Positions 16,367 to 27,890 of a stretch of 64,000 nt of DNA are shown one piece after another (positions within the stretch are counted from its first letter, which is position 1; each line of letters begins with the position of its first letter). A program made the position numbers and the translations under genes. Below the pieces are notes generated by a model. It did not search any database, was not told where the DNA came from, and saw only the letters and a list, made by a program, of their open reading frames with translations. This DNA is from Chondrilla cf. caribensis (lineage: Eukaryota > Porifera > Demospongiae > Chondrillida > Chondrillidae). The stretch covers positions 5,774,009-5,838,008 of the forward strand of contig OZ026553.1 of assembly GCA_964020155.1 (NCBI GenBank), in the 5' to 3' direction.

Positions 16367-16570
16367 TTACTCGGGAGTCTCCTCAAAGTTTGATGGCACC
16401 TTTGTTTGTGGTGTGATGTTCACCAAATCCTTCACATTCCAACTCCAACCAGTAGCAGTAGGGCCTTTCTGTCCTTTGTGCTGGAAAGACCTCGGGTCAC
16501 AACCCTCCATCCCATGACTAAGAGTAGTGGACACAGTGGTGCTGAGGATTGATAAAACTAGTATGTCCAT
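16367..16570 (-). CDS. possible small secreted protein, 67 aa
   Basis: A single ORF from ATG 16570 to TAA 16367, convergent with liprin-alpha. Residues 1-18 (MDILVLSILSTTVSTTLS) look like a signal peptide: short n-region, hydrophobic core, small residues before HG. The remaining 49 residues are polar, with one Cys, two Trp close together (GWSWN) and an N-glycosylation sequon (NIT). No family recognised. An AATAAA lies 150 bp downstream on the same strand. It might instead be the last exon of a longer gene, or a chance ORF: the only support is the signal-peptide-like start and the poly(A) signal. Confidence 0.35.
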   Translation of the reverse strand: MDILVLSILSTTVSTTLSHGMEGCDPRSFQHKGQKGPTATGWSWNVKDLVNITPQTKVPSNFEETPE

Positions 16571-16814
16571 TATGAACACAGCAACCACTCATTATTTCAT
16601 GTACACATAATATTGAGAGCAAGTTGGTGTTAACATTACAACTTAGACCTGATGAGAAGTTAAGAGGTAGCATTGCGACATACAGCCCCCACCACAACCT
16701 AACTCTAACCCTACACCATCCCCAACTCCAACATCAACGCCCTCCCGTCTGGACAATGTCTATGTGGACCCGGACCCTCAACGCCGGTGTTACCCACGAG
16801 TCGTGAAGTTTCAG

Positions 16815-16822
16815 TCACGTGA
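16815..16822. promoter_or_regulatory. TCACGTGA upstream of the EGF/ITIH-C gene
   Basis: Sits 20 bp before the TATA box of the gene starting at 16994. The second paralogue has the same octamer before its own TATA box. Confidence 0.5.
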
Positions 16823-16841
16823 TTTGGCGCTCCCGCTAAAC

Positions 16842-16849
16842 TATATAAA
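16842..16849 (+). promoter_or_regulatory. TATA box of the first EGF/ITIH-C gene
   Basis: TATATAAA in CTATATAAACC, 145 bp upstream of the ATG. Confidence 0.65.
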
Positions 16850-16993
16850 CCTTGTCGGTTAAGACCTGCAGCTCGAACAGACGGACCGCTGCGTCAACTC
16901 CGCGTGTGTTTGCTGTTCTTCAGTGCTTCCCCCGTCTCCCATCTTTGCCATTGCCTTGGTAAAGACTCTCCCATTGTGTATTCCTTATCAAGG

Positions 16994-18376
16994 ATGCTTC
17001 GCTTCCTCACTTTAACGATCTTTATAGTATCTTTCTGTGTCGGCGTTCTCTCTACGAACAGAATGTGTCCAACAGGAAGACATTCTACGAAAGGTGCAAA
17101 GGGCGATCAGAGCGCGTTGTGTCCGGATATGGCGAAACGCTGTTTGAACGGAGGGACTCCCGTTAGCAGTGACGAGTGTGCCTGTGCACCAGGGTGGACC
17201 GGACCCATATGTGGCAAAGGTGAGAATTACGTGTCTTATATATTTTGTTTGCAAAAGATAATTTTAGCCCATTGTCTGCAATAGCTTTGTGTAAGCCGCC
17301 ATGCAGGAACGGAGGAGTCTGTAGTCGACCCAACAGGTGTACCTGTGCACCGGGGTGGACCGGAACCATATGTGGCAAAGGTGAGAATTACGTGTCTTAT
17401 ATATTTTGTTTGCAAAGATAATTTTAGCCCATTGTCTGCAATAGCTTTGTGTAAGCCGCCATGCAGGAACGGAGGAGTCTGTAGTCGACCCAACAGGTGT
17501 ACCTGTGCTAAAGGATGGTCTGGAAGGACATGTAATACGCCTGTTTGTCCCAGGAGGTGCAAGAATAGAGGGAGATGCATCTTTAACCCTGCAAAGGGAG
17601 CTTCTTCTTGTGCATGTGTCGGTCCCTGGCGTGGAGATGATTGCAGTTTGAGAAGTAAATATTCTTTGGTTCTTTGTGACCCCCACAGCGACTTGATATT
17701 ATCACTTTCTTCAATTGTTCATTATTTTGATGTTTCATTTTGATATGTTTCATTTATTAGTCAAAATCTGTTTCTGCCTCGGTGGGGAGCAGTGCTCAAA
17801 CTCTAAAGGCCCCATTCGTGGACGACCAATGTGTTGTAGAACTAAACACGTTCACTGTTTTGAAGGTGAGGTGGAGGTGGTATGGTCTACAATAATCATT
17901 GTCACAAAAGTTATGTAACATGATGACTTTTCTCCCTGGAAGACCCGAACAGTGCTGGAGGAGACCCTCACTTTCTAATCTATCTCCCTGATGACTCTAA
18001 GCTTTGTTTCTCGGTACAAGGAGATCATGGGTCTGCCTTTAATCTAGTGACCAGTAAGACCCTAGTCATCAATGCCGTATTCATCAAGCCTCCACCTCGA
18101 CTACAACAATGGGCAACTGTCATGGGAGAGATAGGTTTGTGGCATATGGGTCAGCTCCAGTGATGTGTTCTAATCGATGCCCACCCCTCCTCAGGTGTAC
18201 TGCACATGAGAAAACCCGGTTCCACTGTGAGAATGCACTTTAAGTTGAGAGACAGGTCCGTCTACATATCAGGATATGGAGTGTTGGATGCAAAGAGAGT
18301 ATCCAGTGTTATACTGAAAGGGGACCACTTGCAAGTGACCAATAGGAACACCACACACTCCTGGGCTTCCACTGTG

Positions 18377-18413
<37 letters not shown>

Positions 18414-18928
18414 ACACACACACACACACACGTTGGAAGAGTCTGGAGTAGAATGTGTGTTTTGACATGGCTCTATCGGTTGTTGTGACGCAGGTGTTTG
18501 TGTCGGTGGGTGAGGAACTGCAGTTTATGGTCTTCTACAACCACGACAATCTGGACCTGGTGTGGTCGGATGTGAACAAGTTCAATCATTCCTCTCACGG
18601 CATCCTTGGTAGGCAACCACTAAGTGTTCACTCTACACAGTTTGCTCTCACCCAGTGCTACACTTCCTCGTCTTGTTCAGGCCAGTTCTTCAACAAGGGG
18701 ACAAAGGTGGACAAAGTCAATAAACTTCTTGTTCTTCCAAGTCGTCCTCCCATTCCAGTAACCATGGAGACCACTAAACCAGAAGTGCACCACAAGACGG
18801 AGTGCTGGCGTCCAATGACACCGGGGTACCAGGGCCAGGGACTGCTGGAGGGGGAATACCCGGATTATGTAGTAGACCGCGTGCTTGCTACAGAATATGT
18901 GTATTCATTGACTTCAGAATATTTCTAG
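16994..18928 (+). CDS. Secreted EGF-repeat protein with ITIH-type C-terminal domain (paralogue 1)
   Basis: Seven coding exons: 16994-17219, 17285-17380, 17445-17654, 17761-17865, 17943-18134, 18195-18373, 18494-18928, giving 480 aa. MLRFLTLTIFIVSFCVGVLS is a clear signal peptide. Then come cysteine-rich EGF-like modules (CLNGGTPVSSDECACAPGWTG; two nearly identical CKPPCRNGGVCSRPN modules; CKNRGRCIFN), a short C-rich exon, and from exon 5 a domain beginning GGDPHF, continuing LCFSVQGDHGSAFNLVTS and ending ECWRPMTPGYQGQGLLEGEY..DY. This order matches the C-terminal domain of inter-alpha-trypsin inhibitor heavy chains (GDPHF near the start; VCW..HN.GEGLIDG..TDYIVP at the end), but no VIT or VWA domain is present. 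Probably an extracellular matrix or adhesive protein; the function is inference. Exon 6 is followed by (CA)n directly at the donor. Confidence 0.87.
18374..18431. repeat. (CA)n starting at a splice donor
   Basis: GTGAGCACACACA: the tract starts within the donor of exon 6. The same tract sits at the same place in paralogue 2 (23572-23651). Confidence 0.92.
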
Positions 18929-19241
18929 CTGACAATTTGCAATTAATGAATCCAATTACTCATTTCTGAATCCCACCCAGTTGTTGGGGGACAACTTTTG
19001 TAATCATTTCCCAATGAGTTTGTGAACAATATCAAGTGTGATTTCATCATAATACAGCAAAAGGATACACTGTTGCACTACCATGGCAACAGGAGGACAA
19101 TCCATGTAGTCTACGATTCATATTATATGGCTATGCTCCTACAGTACCATAGCAACATATTAAGATACTAACATAGTGTGGTACCAACACATAGTGTATT
19201 TGTATTTATACAGAATAATATATACTATTATAACAATATAA

Positions 19242-19457
<216 letters not shown>

Positions 19458-19784
19458 AAGATGCATTGGGTGGAAACACTTGGGGGTTTGGAGATGAAGC
19501 CATGCTGCTTTCAAAGAAACCATTTTATAAAGATTAAATCTGCAAAGTGGTAATCCTTTCTTCAATTGTGCCACACAGTGGGAAGCCAAGGTGAAGACAA
19601 TTCAATTCTGATATATTGATTTTTTGTCCATTTTTTGACCGATGGAGGAGACAGGATCCATGGTTAACCAAGCTCCTGACTCTGTCTCCATGGAGGCCAG
19701 CAGACAAGTGTGGACTTTGGTGTCAAACGACTGAAGTAAGGAGTTTAAAGGGACTTCGATACAAGAATATCCTAGCACCTCTAC

Positions 19785-20317
19785 TTATGGGCCATTGAAG
19801 TGGGAGGAACATAATCTGTTGATGTTGTTCCAAACCTGGAGAGCCTTTTGACTGATGGTGTCAGTAGGCAAGGGCATGCTCTGAGGAATTAGTGAAGACA
19901 TGACTGGAGAGCGATCAGCAGCAGAAACAAGAAAAATGGAGAATGTAAGCATGCTTTCACTTGGATCCCCAGAGTTGACTGGCAAAGAAGCCGTTAGAAA
20001 TGAGGAATCTGAAAGTGTGATGCTGTAGATTGCTCCATCAGTCTTATTCAAGCTGACGAGGGAGGTACTGAAAAAGAAGAGGCAGGCAAACATATGTAAA
20101 TCTTTCCGAGGAGTAGGTTATCAAAATTCAGATAAGAGTATGCCTTTGAGGTGTTGATGTTGATAACACCACCATGACCACCGGGGAGAACCTGCAGGGA
20201 AAGGTGGCCTTTCAGACTACCGGGCACTGGTGGTGTGGGAGATGTCAAGGCTTGTGAAGGCAGGATGGATGAAGCTGGATATGCCAATGGGTGCTTTTCT
20301 TCGTGCACCTGTAGCAT
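19785..20317 (-). other. possible partial or unrecognised minus-strand gene
   Basis: Two adjacent minus-strand open stretches: 20317-20048 (VPGSLKGHLSLQVLPGGHGG, then INTSKAYSYLNFDN) and 20093-19785 (TDGAIYSITLSDSSFLTASL, ending QVWNNINRLCSSHFNGP and a stop). A strong acceptor CTTCTTTTTCAG precedes the second at 20067, so the second looks like a terminal exon. I found no convincing donor joining the first to it, no start, and no AATAAA near the end. Composition looks coding-like but I do not recognise the protein. It could be the remains of a gene displaced by the tandem duplication around it. Confidence 0.3.
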
Positions 20318-20872
20318 TTGGTCGTTAACTGGAGCAAGGCTGTCAGATGCATTTGGTTATAATTTATTATGTTTCCTTTTTTAAGAAATGTTTTCACTGC
20401 ATATATTATATGTATACGTATACTGTTTTAATAATCATGGAACCCATGAACAAGGAATAGTATATACTCTATAGCACAGGAGTCAACCAAATCAATACAG
20501 ATGTACAATGGCATGTCAACAACCATTTCCTTGGAGTATAGCAATCAGAATGTAGACTGGTATCCTAGCAACCAGTTGTTTAAAAAGCAACATGGTACAC
20601 CAATCAGAACGTTGGGAACCAATTCACCATGACAACTGATTCTAGCTGAATAACATAGTACACTGAGACAGACTGGTTTGTGTCAGAGGTTGGGGTCATG
20701 TCACTGTTTTGACGTTCACAGCTTGTCCAGAGGTGAGAGGTGTATGGATGTTTGGAAGGTGACCAGAGGTGAGAGGTGTATGGATGTTTGGAAGGTGAGG
20801 CTTGACTGGCATGTTATGATTTAAAGGTTAAGCAATTATTTCAAGCTGTCTAAATAGTTGCCACTCTTCCAT

Positions 20873-21340
20873 GTTGTACTGTTCAGATGGCACATAGGCT
20901 GTACTGTTCAGATGGCACATAGGCTGTGCTGTTCAGATGGCACATAGGCTGTGCTGTTCAGATGACACATAGGCTGTACTGTTCAGATGACACATAGGCT
21001 GTACTGTTCAGATGGTACATAGGCTGTACTGTTCAGATGGCACATAGGCTGTACTGTTCAGATGGTACATAGGCTGTACTGTTCAGATGGCACATAGGCT
21101 GTACTGTTCAGATGGCACATAGGCTGTACTGTTCAGATGGCACATAGGCTGTGCTGTTCAGATGGCACATAGGCTGTACTGTTCAGATGGCACATAGGCT
21201 GTGCTGTTCAGATGGCACATAGGCTGTACTGTTCAGATGGCACATAGGCTGTACTGTTCAGATGGCACATAGGCTGTACTGTTCAGATGGCACATAGGCT
21301 GTACTGTTCAGATGGTACATGGGCTGTGCTGTTCAGATGG
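20873..21340. repeat. 25-bp minisatellite, about 18 copies, intergenic
   Basis: Unit contains GGCTGTACTGTTCAGATGGC and ACATA. A 2-copy imperfect repeat (CCAGAGGTGAGAGGTGTATG) lies just upstream at 20728-20798. I see no gene in the rest of 20318-21600. Confidence 0.94.
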
Positions 21341-21606
21341 TACTACACACAGCCTCATGCATACAAATTTTTACAAACCTATTTATAGTACTGCAATATA
21401 AATTTGCAGACTATCATAAGGAACCCCGAGTAAACTTTAATACTTCTGTAGACTGGCTCAATCTACCATGTCACAACTGAAGTGGAAAAGCACGATTCTC
21501 TCAACTGGAAAGTCTAGCCTACTTAGATTCTGTCATTCTGTTTCAATCTAACGCAAAGTACATTGGATTTTATTTTACGAATAATTATTATGTCCGCGGA
21601 CTGCTG

Positions 21607-21614
21607 TCACGTGA
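21607..21614. promoter_or_regulatory. TCACGTGA upstream of the LDLa/EGF/ITIH-C gene
   Basis: About 97 bp before the TATA box of paralogue 2. Confidence 0.5.
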
Positions 21615-21710
21615 GCGTACCAGAATACTTATAATATTATACACAATGCACCTCGTTACTATTGTAAAATAGTACTGCTATATCGTGTACAAAGGGACTC
21701 GGGGAAGAGG

Positions 21711-21718
21711 TATATAAA
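21711..21718 (+). promoter_or_regulatory. TATA box of the second EGF/ITIH-C gene
   Basis: TATATAAA in GTATATAAACC, 209 bp before the ATG. The local context matches the box of paralogue 1. Confidence 0.62.
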
Positions 21719-21926
21719 CCGACCGCGGAATTGGCGGGCAGAATGTTCCTACTAGCTGTGGCACAGAGGAGCGGTGCTGTAACGCTGCTTGTTCCAGGTC
21801 CATTTCTCGGTTATCCAAGTCTGTGTGGCGAGTAGAAAGACGACTTAGTGACTACCTTCACAAATTAGCGATTTTATACTGTTCCTTCTCTCTCCGTGGT
21901 GTCCACGGTTATTGCAGGTACTGAAA

Positions 21927-23574
21927 ATGCACGTTTGGTGTCTTGTCACTGCCTTCGGCCTTATGATGACCGCCTTCTTTAACGCTGCTACTGCACAAGA
22001 TCTGATGTGTCCAACCGGGGGGAAGAATATATCCAGAGAGCAGTACTGTGACCAAATTTTTGACTGCCCGAATCAAGAAGACAACAGTACCCTGTATCCC
22101 GATGGCTCCTGTGTCGGTAGGCGTGCGCAAGTCTTTACTCTGTTCAGTGCACGTGGTTACTTCTTTTCTCTGCTACAGATTTAGGGGCCACATTTCTGTT
22201 TTACTGTGGAAGTAGCGGAGATTTCGTTTGGTTGACTTTACTATGTGACGGCGTTATAGACTGCTCTAATGCTGTGGACGAGACGAGCCCGTTTTGTCCT
22301 GGTAGAAGTAACTGTATCTGCTTAAATGGAGGAACCTGTGTTGCTGGTGGTACGTGTGTGTGCGCTCCTGGGTGGACGGGAATCCTATGTGATACAGGTC
22401 AGTTGAATATAAGGAGTGGCGGTCAAGTATGTAGATCCATGGTATTTGGCTGAAGAAATCAAGTTCCATGTTTTGGCGGCAACCATTGATCCAGTTTTGC
22501 CTCTGTCTGCCTCCATCCATCCATCCTCCAAGATGGAGGCAGATAACTGGGTGAGACCTAAAGCAGTAGGTCTCAGGTCTCCCAGCTCAAATGTAGGGTT
22601 ACCTCATCTCCACCACCATGGGTTGGTATACAGGCGTAACTCCAGTGACTTTGCACATCATTACACTGTGATACTTCTCCCCTCGATCAGCTGTTTGCGC
22701 TGTACCCTGTGAGAATGGAGGCACATGCACTGCTCCCGATACCTGTACTTGCAGTCCACCTTGGACAGGTCCAGTGTGCTGCAATCCCGTGTGTTCAAGT
22801 GAGTGTTTGAATGGAGGAGTATGCATCTTCAATGAGGTATGGAATGATACGGCTTGTGCTTGTGTTGACAATTATATTGGACCATACTGCGAGAAGCCTG
22901 GTGAGCCTGTAGTACCATAAATTCTGTTCTGTTCTGTGCCCTTACTGGTCTCCACATACTGCAGCAATGTTTACATGCATGTGCCTCAATGGGGAGTGCC
23001 CTGGTGTGGAGTACGACCCTTCCAAAAAGTCACCATCAGGCTGTAATTGTACCCAAGGATTTGTGTGCATGAAAGGTGAGTGTACAGTACACTTGCATCC
23101 ACAGCTGTACCATTGATCTTGTCCTTACTCACTGGAGTAGATAGTAACAGTGCTGGAGGAGACCCTCACTTTCTTGTTAGTCTCCCTGACAACTCCAACC
23201 TGTGTTTCTCGGTACAAGGAGAGTGTGGGTTTGCCTTCAATCTAGTGACCAGTAAGACCCTGGTCATCAATGCCGTATTCATCAAGCCTCCACCACGACT
23301 ACAACAATGGGCAAGTGTCATGGGAGAGATAGGTTTGTGGCATATGGGTCAGCTCCAGTGCTGTGTTCTAATCAGTGCCCACCCCTCCTCAGGTGTACTG
23401 CACATGAGAAAACCCGGTTCCACTGTGAGAATGCACTTTAAGTTGAGAGACAGGTCCGTCTACATATCAGGATATGGAGTGTTGGATGCAAAGAGAGTAT
23501 CCAGTGTTATACTGAAAGGGGACCACTTGCAAGTGACCAATAGGAACACCACACTCTCCTGGGCTTCCACTGTG

Positions 23575-23653
<79 letters not shown>

Positions 23654-24151
23654 TGGAAGAGTCTGGAGTAGAATGTGTGTTTTGACATGGCTCTATCGGT
23701 CACTGTGACGCAGGTGTTTGTGTCGGTGGGTGAGGAACTGCAGTTTATGGTCTTCTACAACCACGACAATCTGGACCTGGTGTGGTCGGATGTGAACAAG
23801 TTCAATCATTCCTCTCACGGCATCCTTGGTAGGCAACCACTAAGTGTTCACTCTACACAGTTTGCTCTCACCCAGTGCTACACTTCCTCATCTTGCTCAG
23901 GCCAGTTCTTCAACAAGGGGACAAAGGTGGACAAAGTCAATAAACTTCTAGTTCTTCCAAATCGTCCTCCCATTCCAGTAACCATGGAGACCACTAAACC
24001 AGAAGTGCACCACAAGACGGAGTGCTGGCGTCCAGTGACACCGGGGTACCAGGGCCAGGGGCTGCTGGAGGGGGAATACCCAGATTATATTGTCGATTAT
24101 GTATTTGCCACAAATTTCAAGTTCTCACCACTCATAAACAATTTGCCTTGA
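21927..24151 (+). CDS. Secreted LDLa/EGF protein with ITIH-type C-terminal domain (paralogue 2)
   Basis: Seven coding exons: 21927-22116, 22179-22397, 22691-22900, 22965-23075, 23141-23332, 23393-23571, 23714-24151, giving 512 aa. The signal peptide MHVWCLVTAFGLMMTAFFNA ends near TAQ. Exon 1 and the first half of exon 2 encode two LDL-receptor class A modules (YCDQIFDCPNQEDNS; LLCDGVIDCSNAVDETSPFC, each with the DC...DE/ED calcium-cage pattern). EGF-like modules follow (CICLNGGTCVAGGTCVCAPG; CENGGTCTAPDTC; CLNGGVCIFNE), then a cysteine-rich spacer and the ITIH-type C-terminal domain. The last three exons and their introns, including a (CA)n, are almost identical to paralogue 1, while the first four exons differ. 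An alternative donor after ETSPFCPG (22302) would skip the first EGF; the reading chosen stays open across it. Confidence 0.87.
23572..23651. repeat. (CA)n starting at a splice donor
   Basis: Longer version of the tract at 18374 in the paralogue, again fused to the GTGAGC donor. Confidence 0.93.
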
Positions 24152-24695
24152 ACCATGGTCACAAGATGAAATTTCAAAGGATAACTTTCTGATAATAGCA
24201 GTTTGTCAATGAATCTTAATTTAATTAGTCCAGTGTATTATCATCTCGTCTGTATAAATTTTTCAATTTTACAATCATTGTAACTAGTATTAAGGATGTA
24301 TAATTTTCGATCACTCCTATAAGTATAGGGTTAATAGTAGTGTGTTCAAGTACTTCCTTCACATGATGATCAGTTGATATTCATGTCAACTTTATCAATG
24401 GTACAGTGACCATATTTATATCCACTGACATCAGGGCATGTACCTGGCTATGCTGGTACAGTATCCTGACCCATTCCTGACTTCATCTCTTGAAATTAGA
24501 CTGTCAACCCTTCTCACATGACAAAGTCTCATTTCAAAATAATATGGAGGCAGGAATGGATCTGGGTACCAGACTAGGGCTATACCATTTGGGAAGGGGA
24601 CTACTGCTAGTGACTACAAACACTCGCTTGCCTAGGAGTATTGATACTGCAGTACATTAAGCGATAATTCTATGGATACTGAAATTGATTTCAGA

Positions 24696-25526
24696 TCACA
24701 AAAATTTCACATGCTTTAGGACAAAACTCTCCATGTTATTCCAGGAGTCACTATTACATGCCAGTAAGGAGCTAGTTAGCTGGTTACAAGACGAGTAGTC
24801 CCTGATGGATCCGTGCACCAGTACCTGTTCCACAGCAAACTGATATTGTAGGCAATGGATAAGGACTCTCTTGGCTTGTGAGTGTTTCTCTTTTCTGAAG
24901 TGTTTCTTGGCTACAGAGATGTCTCGCTCTGTTGTAGACTTAGCTACGGATAACAGTTTCTGTTTCAAAAGAGAAAATATATCAAGTCACTTGAGATAAA
25001 CCTCCCTAATCCCACTCAAAGGCTCAATCCCAACTAGTCAATAGCTCATGCACTAGGATTGTGGTTTGTCGTATCCAATGATAATATCAGTGGCATGGCT
25101 ACATGCATGACCCACTTCTCGCGATAGCTGAAAGTACTTTGAGCCATCGAATCTTCGAACAACACGGAGACCACCCTCGGACCAGAGAGGAATTAAATAG
25201 CAAAGATTGTGATTGTTCAGCTGGCGTAGGAACTCATTTTTTTCCATGATCGTAACATCGAATTTGCCTAATTTTATTCTCCGTATTCGTGAATCAGATT
25301 CAATCTCCGACGACTCCTTCTCCGCTTCCTTGTTGTTTGTGACGACGAGCACGAGGTCCCAGTCGCTGTTTCTACGACAGGACTCCCATAGATGGCTACC
25401 GTTCACGTACAGATTGAGTAAATCGGTCTTGTTCAGATTAAGACTACTAATAAGGTCTTCTACAGAGAAACTGTGGCCTTCTCTGCAGTAAACGCGATCA
25501 ACGGACAAGGTTACACCTGTAGCCAT
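24696..25526 (-). CDS. Pol-beta-superfamily nucleotidyltransferase-like protein
   Basis: Two exons on the minus strand: 25526-25116 and 24959-24696 (stop TGA), 224 aa. Exon 1 carries the minimal nucleotidyltransferase signature: NGSHLWES, then SDWDLVLV (the DxD metal ligands), then KFDVTIME supplying a third acidic residue. Exon 2 gives the helical C-terminal part (AKKHFRKEKHSQAKRVLIHC, FAVEQVLVHGSIRDYSSCN). The donor GAA|GTGGGT and acceptor TTGAAACAG join in phase 0; reading on without splicing stops at 25053. Catalytic residues look intact, so it could transfer a nucleotide, but the substrate is unknown. The start is uncertain: ATGs at 25559, 25544 and 25526 are in frame; I chose 25526 for its A at -3 and G at +4. 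It is divergent with SAAL1, whose ATG is 39 bp away. No gene was seen in 24152-24695. Confidence 0.75.
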
Positions 25527-25564
25527 AGTAGTAGCCTGTTCCATGGGACTGTCCCTCATATAAA

Positions 25565-26038
25565 ATGGCGTCAGGACCCTCTTCATCTCCTCCATGGAAT
25601 CCGAGTTTCGACGAGGAAGCTCCGGATGAAGTGGACAGCAACGAAGAAGTCATCTTGAAGAAAGATTTGAGCCTATACTCAGAGAAAGATTCGATCGGAG
25701 ACACTGTATTCAGTAGGTCGTGGTTGCTATCCCTATTGGTGGAAGCGGTTGATTTCGTTAACAAAGACGAGAAGAGCGCCAAGGGCAGTACAGACGATAC
25801 GGTGTCTTGTGATGTGAGTGAGGATATTATACTCAAAAAAGACGTGTTGGTGAAAGGTGAAACTGATGTTTCTGATACTGTCCGCGCTGTGGAAGAGTTG
25901 GAGGGAACAATGGAGCAAGACATGTGCAAACTGTGGGACTGCTCTGTGAATAGTGTCAGTCACTTCTATATCTGATTCTTGCATTGGATGTATAAATCTT
26001 GTGTCTATGGTGTGTGTGTGCATTGTGTGTGTATCTAT

Positions 26039-26117
<79 letters not shown>

Positions 26118-26989
26118 ATGGAATTTTATGTACTTACAATGTATGTTTTCAATGATCCTATGAAGGAGGTTGCTAAATTCCTGGTGGACAATAACTGCAT
26201 AGAATTGCTGATAGGTGTAGCTGTGAGATCGCAGGCCCCAAGGTTGTCAGTGAGTTGTAGTGGACTGCATTCTGCTAGTGTGTTCCTCTGTATCGTATGA
26301 TGTGTATGTGTTTGTATATTATGTGCTGTAGGAGATTTGTTTAGGAGTCATTGGCAATGTGGCCTGCAATGAGCATCTCTGTGAAGGGCTCTTCAACAAA
26401 GAGATCATGTATCTTTTTATGTGGTAATCAGTCCAAATGTGAATAGATTTGGTACGTTTGATATTAAAGTACGAGTCAATCGTGTTGGGTGTTCCTATTG
26501 ACAGTTAGATTCAAGATACTTGGATTCTGTGAATCCTCCGACCCTCAAGTGATAGTGGAGACGCTGAGACTGGTCCAAACCTGTTTGGGTCATTGCTCTA
26601 CCAGGGGTACTTGGGTTGCCTGTATCAAGACTCACAAACTCACAGCAGACAGTCTGCAGTTTGCTCTACAAAGCTCTACTGTTGGTAATGCACTTGTACT
26701 ATGTGACTGTGTGTGTATAAACACCCACACATAAACACCAGCCATGAACATATGTATCTACAACTCACTCGATTACTATACCAACCACACACAAACACAT
26801 GTACATGCAGACACATTATACATAGTCACGCACATACACAATTGTACAATTTCAATTATATTTACAGTTGACCTACTTGTACAAGTTGCAAGCTTCTTGG
26901 ACCATGCCATGACTGTAAGTGAAGAACTGCTTCATCTATGGTGTACTGATGAGATGCTCCAATCCTTACTTGTGGCAGTCAAGGAGATA

Positions 26990-27067
<78 letters not shown>

Positions 27068-27794
27068 GCATGTGTGCATGTGTATGTATTCTGCTGTGTA
27101 CATTTGATGATGTTGTACACCTTAATGTAGGTTTTCCAGTGATGTCACGCAAGTTGGACCATTTATTGCTGTCATTGAAAGTTTTTCATCTCATGATAAC
27201 GGAGTGCAGGTATTGGGTAAGTGTACTGTGTGTGTTCTGTGTGGTGGTTAGGTACCTTAACTGTCATGTATGATTGTGCAGGAGGACATAGTGACGATGT
27301 GAGCTCGTTGTTGATCTGGTTCATCATCGAAGAAGTATGTGTGTTCGACGGAAACTGCTGTCATGGAAACCATTCAACGTACTTTTTGTGTGCATGTTCA
27401 GTTCTGCTATTCTTTCATGAACAAATAAACTACAAAGGTATGTGTGCACAGGTGGAAGTGGTGATGGGTGGATGTGTGGACAGGTGGAAGTGGTGATGGA
27501 TGGATGTGTGGACAGGTGGAAGTGGTGATGGGTGGATGTATGGACAGGTAGTATAGTGATGGATGGATGTGGTGATAAGTGAGCACTACTGGAAACATCA
27601 TATCAACTGTGTGTGATATTTCTTTGATTATAGGGAGCAAAATTGACTACAAACAGCTTGTGAAGTCTTTACAGATTGCTCTGGGAAAATGTGATCTAGA
27701 GGAGGACTGTGGAGATAGCGAAGATCGAGTCGCTACTTCAAAACAAGTACTGAGTGATTTAATCGAGAAATTACAATTAATTGACTCTAATTAA
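25565..27794 (+). CDS. SAAL1: SAAL1-like armadillo-type protein
   Basis: Eight coding exons: 25565-25954, 26166-26249, 26332-26408, 26509-26684, 26868-26991, 27131-27216, 27282-27437, 27634-27794, giving 417 aa. Signature stretches match animal SAAL1 from memory: IGDTVFSRSWLLSLL, MCKLWDCSVN, APRLSEICLGVIGNVACNE, and SSTVVDLLVQVASFLD. The family is an all-helical armadillo-like protein linked in mammals to proliferation of synovial cells; its biochemical role is not settled. The N-terminus is acidic and carries two VILKKD/IILKKD repeats. It is about 55 residues shorter than human SAAL1, mainly at the C-terminus. Exon 7 reads on past a potential donor at 27335; the longer version keeps the frame and the downstream homology. 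Introns contain (GT)n tracts at 26040 and 26992. Confidence 0.88.
26040..26114. repeat. (GT)n in SAAL1 intron 1
   Basis: Nearly pure GT with one TG phase break. Confidence 0.94.
26992..27062. repeat. (GT)n starting at a splice donor in SAAL1
   Basis: Begins exactly at the GT of the exon 5 donor (GAGATAAG|GTGTGTG). Confidence 0.94.
27445..27572. repeat. about 32-bp repeat in SAAL1 intron 7, 4 copies
   Basis: Unit contains GGTGGAAGTGGTGATGGGTG and GATGTGTGGACA; the last copy is degenerate. Confidence 0.85.
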
Positions 27795-27890
27795 GTCCCG
27801 CTACTGTGAATTACGCAATTAAAAATGGCGGCATAGAGTCATGCGTATCATAGGCTATCTTGGGACCTGTGTTGACGTAGGACGTACAAC

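Noticed and set aside
27282..27334. Shorter SAAL1 exon 7 ending at the GTATGT donor
   Set aside because: No downstream acceptor restores the frame; the unspliced reading continues to a good donor at 27438 and keeps homology.
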